Positions 16,648-24,034 of a stretch of DNA of 64,000 nucleotides are shown piece after piece (positions within the stretch are counted from its first letter, which is position 1; every line of letters starts with the position of its first letter). This DNA comes from Citreicoccus inhibens (GTDB lineage: Bacteria > Myxococcota > Myxococcia > Myxococcales > Myxococcaceae), in assembly GCF_019039035.1 (NCBI RefSeq), contig NZ_JAHNZT010000006.1:62001-126000 (forward strand). Direction: 5' to 3'. Made by a program: the position numbers and the translations under genes. Below the pieces are notes generated by a model. That model ran no database searches. It was not told the DNA's origin and saw only the letters and a program-made list of their open reading frames with translations.

Positions 16648-17820
16648 GTGAACGATCGGAAGACACGGCGGGTGGTCCCCGCAGTCGAAGTCATCCGGCG
16701 CCCGGGCACGACGCCCGGAGGCGCTTCGACGACTCCACCCGCGACCCCTTCGGCCTCGCCGCGGCCCACGCCGACTCCTCGGCCCGTGGGCGCGGCGCCC
16801 AGTCCCTCGCCCGTCCCGCGGCCCACGGGCGTGGCCCCTACGCCTCGGCCGGCGCAGCCCGCGGCTCCGGCCGCTCCAGCGGCGCCCTCGGAGCCCGTGG
16901 AGGACACGTCCGCGCAGGCGGCGGCGCGCCCCGCACCGCGGCCTCTGGCTGGCACCGCTCCGCGGCCGATGAGTCCGCGCGCGCCAGGCGCCGCTCCGTC
17001 GGGCCCGCCGCGTCCGGGAGGCTTCGGCGGAGGTCGCTTCGCGCCTCGGCCCAGCACGCCCCGGCCGCCGCCCACGCCCGAGCAGATTCTCGCGCTGGCC
17101 ACGCGCGAGCACGTGCCCGCGCGCATCGCCAAGGGCGAGCTCGAAGGCAAGATGAAGTGCCGCATCTGGCGCAAGCTCCACGCCGAGGAAGCCAAGCGGT
17201 TCGATCAGGTCTACGAGCTGATGGGCCAGAACTCGGCGCTGACGCTGGGCGACGCCTTCGGCGTGCTGCAGAGCGGCCTCACCGTGGCCGAGTTCATGGC
17301 GCGCAAGGAGCGCACGCAGCGCAAGGCCGCCATCAAGCAGGCGCGCGGCGAGGTGGACAACGCCACCGTGTCGGACTTCCTCTCCACGCTCATCCAGCAG
17401 AAGACCGAGCTGTCGGTCGTGCTGGCCGAGCGTTCACTTCTGGACACCCTGGTGACGGAAGAGGCCATCGCGCTGACGCTGGAGCGCACCGGCCGGATGG
17501 AGAAGCTCCAGGTGGTGCTCATCGCGCGGCGCGCGGACTGGGAGCGACTGCTGCCGGCCGTGGAGCGCGACGCGAAGCTCACGCAGAAGCCGGCGCAGGT
17601 GGCGCGTCAGCCGGACAAGCGGCCCTACTCGGATCCGCGCCCGTTCCTGCCGCACCTGGGCGACAGGGTGAAGCTGGTGCTGCGCAACGGCATCACGGTG
17701 CAGGCGCCCATCATGCATGTGGGGCGCTTCGACCTGTTGTTGGGAGAGCCGGGACACGAGCTGTTCGTTCCGTTGCACGCCCTGCTGCGCTTCGAGCCCG
17801 TGGCCACGCCCGAGGCCTGA
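16648..17820 (+). CDS. Proline/alanine-rich protein with helical core and Hfq/Sm-like C-terminal segment
   Basis: 390 residues from a GTG at 16648. Residues about 15-125 are Pro/Ala/Thr/Arg-rich and probably disordered. About 130-330 is helical and unrecognised ('KMKCRIWRKLHAEEAKRFDQ', 'SGLTVAEFMARKERTQRKAA'). Residues about 340-385 read 'VKLVLRNGITVQAPIMHVGR' then 'FDLLLGEPGHELFVPLHALL'. That pattern of NGI, Q, I, F-x-x-LL, a V-x-x-H-A-like turn and final P matches the five-stranded Sm fold of Hfq (where NG and the KHA turn are the key motifs). The C-terminal helix seen in Hfq is missing because the Sm-like part is last. RNA binding is a hypothesis. Confidence 0.72.
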   Translation: MNDRKTRRVVPAVEVIRRPGTTPGGASTTPPATPSASPRPTPTPRPVGAAPSPSPVPRPTGVAPTPRPAQPAAPAAPAAPSEPVEDTSAQAAARPAPRPLAGTAPRPMSPRAPGAAPSGPPRPGGFGGGRFAPRPSTPRPPPTPEQILALATREHVPARIAKGELEGKMKCRIWRKLHAEEAKRFDQVYELMGQNSALTLGDAFGVLQSGLTVAEFMARKERTQRKAAIKQARGEVDNATVSDFLSTLIQQKTELSVVLAERSLLDTLVTEEAIALTLERTGRMEKLQVVLIARRADWERLLPAVERDAKLTQKPAQVARQPDKRPYSDPRPFLPHLGDRVKLVLRNGITVQAPIMHVGRFDLLLGEPGHELFVPLHALLRFEPVATPEA

Positions 17821-17897
17821 AGCCCGCTGAAGGACGGGCGTCCCGCTCCGGGGCGTCCGTCCGCGCTGTCCCTCCGTTCGCGCCGTCCAAGGTCCCC

Positions 17898-18323
17898 ATG
17901 CGCCCCTTCTTCTCTCGCATCATCAAGCCGTGGCTGGCGGTCACCGCGGCGGCCACCCTCGCGGCGCTGGGCGCCTCGCAGCAGGGCTGCACGAAGGAGT
18001 CCGGCACGGCGGCGGCGCCGAGTCAGCCGCAGGTCCCGGAGAAGCGCGAGAACGGCGTGCGCGTGGTGGACCTCACGGTGAACGAGCACGGCTTCGAGCC
18101 CAGCCCCGTGACGCTCAAGCAGGGCGAGCCCGTGAAGCTGGTGGTGACGCGCAAGACGGACCAGACGTGCGCCACCGAGCTGGTGATGGACGAGTACCAC
18201 ATCGACACCCAGCTCCCGCTCAACACGCCGGTGGAGATCTCCTTCACTCCGAGCAAGTCCGGCAAGCTGGTGTACGGCTGCGCGATGGGGAAGATGGTCT
18301 CCGGGACCTTCCTGGTGGACTGA
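17898..18323 (+). CDS. Cupredoxin-like lipoprotein
   Basis: 141 residues from an ATG at 17898. The N-terminus is a lipoprotein-type signal: basic 'RIIKPW', a hydrophobic Ala/Leu stretch, and 'LGASQQGC' ending in the acylated Cys (residue 33). The mature domain 'VRVVDLTVNEHGFEPSPVTL' followed by 'QGEPVKLVVTRKTDQTCATE' is a typical cupredoxin_1 (EfeO N-terminal-like) beta-sandwich. Candidate metal ligands are the Cys in 'DQTCATEL' and the terminal 'YGCAMGKM' Cys and Met residues. A full blue-copper His-Cys-His-Met set is not evident. Probably periplasmic copper or redox related; the role is unknown. Confidence 0.82.
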   Translation: MRPFFSRIIKPWLAVTAAATLAALGASQQGCTKESGTAAAPSQPQVPEKRENGVRVVDLTVNEHGFEPSPVTLKQGEPVKLVVTRKTDQTCATELVMDEYHIDTQLPLNTPVEISFTPSKSGKLVYGCAMGKMVSGTFLVD

Positions 18324-18378
18324 GCAGGTTGGTGAGGACTGGCGCGCCGCACCGGGGCAGGTAGGCTGCCAGCCCTTC

Positions 18379-21300
18379 ATGGGCGGCGCGGCGGAGCTCT
18401 TCACCCGACATGTCTTCCTCGACCTCGAAACGACGGGACTCGATCCCCGCGTGGACGAGATCATCGAGGTTGGCTGCATCTTCTTCGAGCAGGGCCGAGA
18501 GGTGGAGCGCCTCGGGCGCTTGTACGCGGCCTCTCGTCCTCTGAACCTCACCATTCGCCGGCTCACGGGCCTGAGCGACGCGGACCTCGCGGGGCGCCCT
18601 CGCTTCGGGACGGACGCGGCGGAGCTGCGCGAGCGGCTCGCCGGGTGGACGGTGGTGGCGCACAACGCCCCCTTCGAGAAGGGGTTCCTCCCGGACGTGC
18701 TGGGGCCCATCCAGGCGCCGGTGCTCGACTCGTGCGAGCTCATGCACTACCTGCATCCGGAGCTCCCCAGCCACTCGCTGGAGTCGCTCTTGCGCTGGGC
18801 GAAGCTGGGCGTGCGCCAGCCGCATCGCGCGCTGCATGACTGCGAGGCGGTGCACGCGGTGCTCGTGCAGGTGATGGACGCGTGCATCGCGGGCGGGCGA
18901 GGCGATGACATCGCGGACCTGCTCTCCACGTTGGATCGGCGCGTGGCCACGCGACGCACCGGGGACGCGGCGACGTTCGACGAGGAGGAGCGCCCGCTGC
19001 TGGAGCTGCTCACGGGGCTGCGCGAGATGTGTCGCCAGCGGCCCGCGCCCCTCGCGCTGGAGACCCAGGGCTTCCTGCGCGCAAAGCCCGAGCGGCTGCG
19101 AGTCGGGGGGCCCACGGCTCGCCCGGAGCCCGAGCCGGATACGCCCGTGCTGCCCGTCCACATCGACGAGGTCACCGCCGTGCTCGGCCCCGAGGGCGCG
19201 ATGGAGAAGCGCGGCGATGGCTTCCTCAGCCGCCCCGCGCAGCTCGACGTGGCGCACGCGGTGGCGCGCGCGCTGTCGGAGGGTGGGCGCCTGGCGGTGG
19301 AGGCCGGCACGGGCACGGGCAAGTCGCTCGCGTACCTCACGCCCGCCGCGCTGTTCGCCGCGCGCAATGGCCGCAAGGTGGGCGTCGCGCCGCACACGAA
19401 GACCCTTCAGGACCAGCTCCTCGACAAGGACCTGCCGCGCCTGCATCGCGCCACGGGCGGCGCGTTCGGCTACGCGCTGCTGAAGGGCCAGTCGAACTAC
19501 CTGTGCCGGCGACGCGCGTTGGAAGCCACGCGGGTGGAGCCGGGCATGAGCCACGCGGCCCGCGCGCCTCGGGCGTACCTGCGCGCGTACCTGCGCCGCA
19601 GTGGCGATGGGGACCTCGACAAGCTGAGCCACTGGTTCCGCGAGCGCTTCCCGGTGCTGCTCGGGCTGGTGCCGGCGGTGCGCTCCGAGGCGGCGACGAC
19701 GCTGGGCGAGAAGTGCCCGCATCACCACCGCTGCTTCTACCACTCGGCCGTGGCGCAGGCGCGCGAGGCGGATGTCCTCGTCATCAACCAGTCACTCGCG
19801 TTCGCCTGGCCCGCGCGCTACCCGAAGCTGGAGCACCTGGTCCTCGACGAGGCGCACGAAGTGGAGGACGTCGCCACCACGGCGCTCGCGGTGGAGCTGT
19901 CCGACTCCGCCTTCTTCCGACTCACCGAGCGACTCCACGGTCGCGACGGACGGCACGGCCTGTTCGCCGAGCTGCGCCGAGCCTTGAGCACCACACGGCG
20001 CGCGGACTCGCGCACGGTGATGGGCGAGGTCGAGAGCGCGCTCCAGGGCCTGCTCGTCGAAGCGCGCGACCTGGGCGAGCGCATCACCGCCCTGTGCGAG
20101 CCTACCTCCGCGACGCCAGGCGAGGACGCCGAGGAAGGCGCCTACGCCCCCGAGTTGCGCGTCACCGCCACCGTGCGCGCCCTGCCCGCTTGGGCTCCCG
20201 TTCAGGACGGACTCCTGGCGGTCCGAGGCGCGTTGCAGCGCCTGCACCTGTTGCTGTCCGTGCGCACCCTGGAAGCCCTGCCGGAGCTCGCGGCGCGCAT
20301 GCCGTCCCTGGAGCGCGAGCTGTCCGGCGCCAACACGGAGCTGCAAGAGCTGACCGTGCTCGCCGGCGAACTGTCGGGAGAGCCGATGGATGGGCGGTGC
20401 TACGCCGCCACGGCGGAGCCTCGCCGCCAGCGATGGAGCGTCGGCGCGCAGCCCGTGGACGTCTCCAGCTACGTGTCGCGCGACTTCGCGGCGAGCAAGC
20501 GCACGCTCGTCATGGCCTCCGCCACGCTGGGCACCGGCGATGGCTTCCCTTTCGTGCTGCGGCGGCTCGGGTTGGATGGACGCAACGAGGCTCCGGCGCC
20601 GCGGCTCTTGCGCGCAAGCACACCGTTCCAACTGCGGGAGCAGGCGCTCGTCGTGCTCGTCACGGATGCGCCGCGCGCGCATGAAGAGCCCTTCATCGAT
20701 TGGGCCGCGGGCCGCGTCTCTGGACTGGCGCAGGTGATGGGAGGCCGGCTGCTGGGCCTCTTCGCCTCTACGCGGAGATTGGAGCGTGTGGCCCGCGAGG
20801 TCCAATCGCGACTGGAGCCCCACGGCATCGAGGTCATGCGCCAGTCACGCGGCCACAGTCGCTCGCTCGCGGCGCGGCAGGAGCGCGACACGGGCACGGT
20901 GTTGCTGGGCACCAAGAGCTTCTGGCAGGGCGTGGACATCCCCGGGCGCGGCGTGGGCTGTGTCTTCATCGACAAGCTCCCGCTGGAGCCCGCCACCCGT
21001 CCGCTGGTCGCCGCGCGCGAGGAGCCCATCGCCAAGGGCAACGAGTATCTGGGCTTCCTCCACTACCGTCTGCCCCGCGCGCTGCTGTTGCTGCGACAAG
21101 GTGTGGGCCGGTTGATCCGCTCGGCCTCGGACCGCGGCATCGTCATCGTCGCGGACCCGGGCCACGCGAGCTACCGCCCGCACCTGATGCAAGCCCTGGC
21201 GGGCTACCGCGTGGAGGCGCTGCCCTGGGCTCAGGCCCGACTGCTGCTGCACACGGAGCTGAAGGAGATGGGGCTCACCGCCGACAACACCCGCGTGTGA
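18379..21300 (+). CDS. DinG-type helicase fused to an N-terminal DEDD 3'-5' exonuclease
   Basis: 973 residues. An N-terminal DnaQ-like exonuclease (1-170) has D15-x-E17 in 'FLDLETTGLDPR', 'VAHNAPFEKGFL' and 'HRALHDCEAVH'. The helicase part has Walker A 'AGTGTGKS' (G310-S316), DEAH at 490-493 in 'LVLDEAHEVEDV', and C-terminal motifs 'MASATLGTGDGF', 'TKSFWQGVDIPGRGVGCVFI' and 'LLRQGVGRLIRS'. Fusions of this kind (as in Bacillus DinG) are known, although some are nucleases rather than helicases. Fe-S region: C376, C446 and C452 are present, but T441 occupies the fourth position (C-x4-C-x5-C in E. coli DinG). Likely role: processing of damaged or R-loop DNA. Confidence 0.9.
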   Translation: MGGAAELFTRHVFLDLETTGLDPRVDEIIEVGCIFFEQGREVERLGRLYAASRPLNLTIRRLTGLSDADLAGRPRFGTDAAELRERLAGWTVVAHNAPFEKGFLPDVLGPIQAPVLDSCELMHYLHPELPSHSLESLLRWAKLGVRQPHRALHDCEAVHAVLVQVMDACIAGGRGDDIADLLSTLDRRVATRRTGDAATFDEEERPLLELLTGLREMCRQRPAPLALETQGFLRAKPERLRVGGPTARPEPEPDTPVLPVHIDEVTAVLGPEGAMEKRGDGFLSRPAQLDVAHAVARALSEGGRLAVEAGTGTGKSLAYLTPAALFAARNGRKVGVAPHTKTLQDQLLDKDLPRLHRATGGAFGYALLKGQSNYLCRRRALEATRVEPGMSHAARAPRAYLRAYLRRSGDGDLDKLSHWFRERFPVLLGLVPAVRSEAATTLGEKCPHHHRCFYHSAVAQAREADVLVINQSLAFAWPARYPKLEHLVLDEAHEVEDVATTALAVELSDSAFFRLTERLHGRDGRHGLFAELRRALSTTRRADSRTVMGEVESALQGLLVEARDLGERITALCEPTSATPGEDAEEGAYAPELRVTATVRALPAWAPVQDGLLAVRGALQRLHLLLSVRTLEALPELAARMPSLERELSGANTELQELTVLAGELSGEPMDGRCYAATAEPRRQRWSVGAQPVDVSSYVSRDFAASKRTLVMASATLGTGDGFPFVLRRLGLDGRNEAPAPRLLRASTPFQLREQALVVLVTDAPRAHEEPFIDWAAGRVSGLAQVMGGRLLGLFASTRRLERVAREVQSRLEPHGIEVMRQSRGHSRSLAARQERDTGTVLLGTKSFWQGVDIPGRGVGCVFIDKLPLEPATRPLVAAREEPIAKGNEYLGFLHYRLPRALLLLRQGVGRLIRSASDRGIVIVADPGHASYRPHLMQALAGYRVEALPWAQARLLLHTELKEMGLTADNTRV

Positions 21301-21303
21301 GCC

Positions 21304-22332
21304 TCACGGCCAGAGCCCCGCGCGAACGGCCTGGAACAGCAGGTCCGCGAACACTTCCTGGCCTTGGTCCTCGTCCACGAAGGGCAGCGTCAGGCGAGGC
21401 ATGCGCAGCAGCCGGTCATCGACCACGGCATGTGGAGCGCGCCACCGGAGGGCCTCCATCAACGCCTGGAGGCCCGCGACGTGCGTCGGCGCGCGGCGCG
21501 CAGCGCCCATCCCCCCCAGCTCGGTGCCCTCATCGAAGGACGCGCGGAAGCCCTCGCCGAAGACCCACAGGAAGTGCTCGGTGGACGCGTGCTTCGCGGC
21601 GGCCGGTGCCGTCCTCCAGCGAGGGGACTGCGGGAAGATGGGAATCAGCTCGGGCGCGGGCGCCACGCGGGCTCGCTGGCCCCGCACCAGCAATCGGACA
21701 TCCGCGAGGGAGACCTCCAATGGCACGGCCATCTCGGTCGTGAGGTGCAGCCGCTCGACATCGAGCGCGAACGTGCGAACCCGAGGCAGGTGGAGCGTGG
21801 AGCGAGACGCCAACTCGCACACCACCGGGGTGAAGCTCGCCGCGCGCAGCGCCTCGACCAGCGTGGCAGCGGCCTCTTCATTCACCCTCGCCAGCAGGAC
21901 CGGTGGCGGTTGGGAGAGTCGCAATCGGATGTCCACCGCGGACAGCTTCAGCACCTCCGACAGCGCTCGCACCACCTCCTCCGTCACGCCAGGAGGACGC
22001 GGCAACGCGACGAGCGTGTTCGCCGGGCGAAGGGGTCGCTCGGGCTCGTGCGAGGGGACGTGCATCCCCTGCTCACGAGACCGGGACGCGGTGGCTTCGC
22101 GCGACCGCCGCAGCTCGGCCTCGCGGGCTTCCGCCTGCTCCGCGCGCGCACGCTGGAGGCGTCCCTCGCGCCGCGCCTCCTCCAGCGCGTCTTGAAGGGC
22201 GTCACGCTCCCTGGCGTGATGTGCCCTCAGCTTGTCCAGGTGCTCGCGCGTGCGACGCAGCTCCGCCTGAGCCACCTCCAGGGCGTCGCGCAGCTCGCGA
22301 GCGTCCTCCGAGGCATCGCCCGGTCGCTTCAC
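21304..22332 (-). CDS. Coiled-coil protein of unknown function
   Basis: 342 residues from a GTG that overlaps the upstream HAMP-protein stop (GTGA). Residues about 5-95 form a long Arg/Glu/Ala-rich coiled coil ('LRDALEVAQAELRRTREHLD'). A linker leads to a compact segment at about 110-180, 'ALSEVLKLSAVDIRLRLSQP' then 'VLLARVNEEAAATLVEALRA', an alternating helix/strand pattern that vaguely recalls the ribosomal L7/L12 C-terminal fold. The remaining 160 residues are beta-rich and unrecognised. Last gene of the HEAT-HAMP-coiled-coil operon; the coil may contact the HAMP protein (inference). Confidence 0.75.
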   Translation of the reverse strand: MKRPGDASEDARELRDALEVAQAELRRTREHLDKLRAHHARERDALQDALEEARREGRLQRARAEQAEAREAELRRSREATASRSREQGMHVPSHEPERPLRPANTLVALPRPPGVTEEVVRALSEVLKLSAVDIRLRLSQPPPVLLARVNEEAAATLVEALRAASFTPVVCELASRSTLHLPRVRTFALDVERLHLTTEMAVPLEVSLADVRLLVRGQRARVAPAPELIPIFPQSPRWRTAPAAAKHASTEHFLWVFGEGFRASFDEGTELGGMGAARRAPTHVAGLQALMEALRWRAPHAVVDDRLLRMPRLTLPFVDEDQGQEVFADLLFQAVRAGLWP

Positions 22333-23069
22333 CGCGCCAGCCGCTCCCGGTAGCGCGCCTCCAGCGCGCTCAGCGCCTCCACCCACTCACCGGACGCACC
22401 CGACTTGCGCGCCTGCGCCAACGCATGCGCGAGCACCCGCGCGTCCTCCTCCTGCAGGGTGCGCAGGCGCTGCACCATGCCGAGCGTGGCGTCGAACACG
22501 TCGCGCAGCTCGTCCCCATCGCGCAGGCCGTAGGGAGGTGGGCGCAGGCGACCCTCGGCCACGTCGCCCACCATGCGCTTGATGCGGAACAAGGGGCCGG
22601 CCACCCGGTGCGTCACGACGATGGTGCCCAGGGCCACCACCGCGATGAAGCCCACCAGACAGCCCCCCAGCACCCACCAGGTCATCTGCTGGTGGTGCTC
22701 CAGCTCGGCGCGCTGCGCGACGATGGCGGACCGCTCGGCCTCGTAGCTGGCGTCGATGAGCCGCGCCTGCTCGCGGAACTTCGCCTCGAAGGAGGGGTCC
22801 GCCATGTGCGTCAGCAGCTCGTTGGACAGCGTCGCGCCGGACAACTCTCGGCTCACCTCCGCCGCGCGCGAACGCGCCTCGACCGCCGTGGAGGTCTCTC
22901 GCATCAGCGAGTTGGCCGCGCGCACCAGGAACACGCCCAACAGCGCCGCCAGCACCAGGGACACCCCGACGATGTACGCGGTGAGCTTGAGCTGGAAGCT
23001 CGCGTCGAGGAGGAAGTTGCGCCAGCGCCGCCGGGGGGCTGCGCCGGGCGCGGTGCTCGTCGTCGTCAT
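22329..23069 (-). CDS. Membrane protein with two helices and a HAMP domain, no output domain
   Basis: 246 residues. The ATG at 23069 sits in an ATGA shared with the upstream stop. Two transmembrane helices (about 22-50 and 128-152) flank a short periplasmic helix-rich segment of about 75 residues. A HAMP domain follows ('VTHRVAGPLFRIKRMVGDVA', with the conserved P and the later 'DELRDVFDATLGMVQRL'). The protein ends about 45 residues later in a helical tail, so there is no kinase, MCP or cyclase domain. This is the layout of stand-alone HAMP proteins. It may pass a membrane signal to the downstream coiled-coil protein (inference). Confidence 0.82.
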   Translation of the reverse strand: MTTTSTAPGAAPRRRWRNFLLDASFQLKLTAYIVGVSLVLAALLGVFLVRAANSLMRETSTAVEARSRAAEVSRELSGATLSNELLTHMADPSFEAKFREQARLIDASYEAERSAIVAQRAELEHHQQMTWWVLGGCLVGFIAVVALGTIVVTHRVAGPLFRIKRMVGDVAEGRLRPPPYGLRDGDELRDVFDATLGMVQRLRTLQEEDARVLAHALAQARKSGASGEWVEALSALEARYRERLAR

Positions 23070-23815
23070 GTCTCGCTGCTCCACTCGAAGGTGTCCGCTG
23101 CTTCCTCGATGGCTTTCGGGATGAGCGCCTTGAGGAGATCCGCGGCCGGCGCGCCCGCGGCATGGACCTCCACTTGCCCCATCAACGTGAGCTCGGGATA
23201 GCTCATGCAGACGATGCCGATCCTCAGCCCACCGTTCTCCGCGGCTTGGATCTCAGCGGTGATGCGGTAGCCGTGCACGCCCCACTTCTTCAGCACGCCC
23301 TTGGCCGCCGCCTTGGGCTCGCGCGCCGGCGCCAGCCACGCCCCCTTGCGCATCAGCCGGGAGCGCAGACGCGTCTCCGTGGCCTTCACCAGGTCCGGCG
23401 ACAGCGTGCCCGTCCGGTCCTTCACCGCGTCCACCGCCAGGTACAAGCGAGGCGCACGCGCCTGGTAGCCCTTCAAGGCCTGGATGGCGTCCGCCACCAC
23501 CGCCTGGACCCCTGCGTCCGCTTCGCCCTTGTGCTCCTGGAGACACGTCAGGCCCGCAGGCTCCAGCAGGGACCCGAGCCCCTTGGCCACCGCCGAGCGC
23601 ACCAACTCGCTGGGGTCACGGAGTCCCGAGCAGAGCACGGGCACCGCCTCGGGGTCCTCGGTGGCGCCCAGCACGAGGGCCGCCTGGGAACGGGTACGCG
23701 GGTCCTTCCCCTGCCCGAGCTGGCGCCCGAGAAAGGCGATGCGCGTGTCCATCTGCGCGGAGGCGGCCCACGGCGCGAGCAGGAGACAGAGGAGAAAGGC
23801 GGTGGACGGCCACAT
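23066..23815 (-). CDS. Secreted HEAT-repeat protein
   Basis: 249 residues. A cleavable signal peptide 'MWPSTAFLLCLLLAPWAASA' ends with A-S-A. HEAT-like helices occupy about residues 25-115 ('RTRSQAALVLGATEDPEAVP', 'DPSELVRSAVAKGLGSLLEP', 'GVQAVVADAIQALKGYQ'), with the D-P/A-V-R pattern typical of HEAT repeats. The second half (about 120-245) has beta-strand and helix segments with no recognised family. First gene of a coupled three-gene operon with the HAMP protein, so it could be its periplasmic partner (inference). Confidence 0.78.
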   Translation of the reverse strand: MWPSTAFLLCLLLAPWAASAQMDTRIAFLGRQLGQGKDPRTRSQAALVLGATEDPEAVPVLCSGLRDPSELVRSAVAKGLGSLLEPAGLTCLQEHKGEADAGVQAVVADAIQALKGYQARAPRLYLAVDAVKDRTGTLSPDLVKATETRLRSRLMRKGAWLAPAREPKAAAKGVLKKWGVHGYRITAEIQAAENGGLRIGIVCMSYPELTLMGQVEVHAAGAPAADLLKALIPKAIEEAADTFEWSSET

Positions 23816-24034
23816 GGTGGGGGACTCGGAGTGTAGCCCCGCGCACGCTTCCCCGAACAGCGGGGGGCCGATTGGACGCCCCCCGGGTCCGGCACCCGAG
23901 CGTCACCCACCCGACGCTGCACACCCGTGCACCCGCGAGAGGACCCGCCCCCTCGGGCAGAGCCCCCTGTCCCCCCTCCCCGCCCGAGACCAGGAACTGC
24001 TGCGCCGCGCCATCTTGTGGCATATACCCACACC
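23816..24034. other. Divergent intergenic region between HEAT operon and alaS
   Basis: 219 bp carry the start regions of both transcription units. The plus-strand part just before alaS contains the AT-richer patch TGTGGCATATACCCACACC. No clear promoter consensus, T-box or attenuator was seen. Confidence 0.35.
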
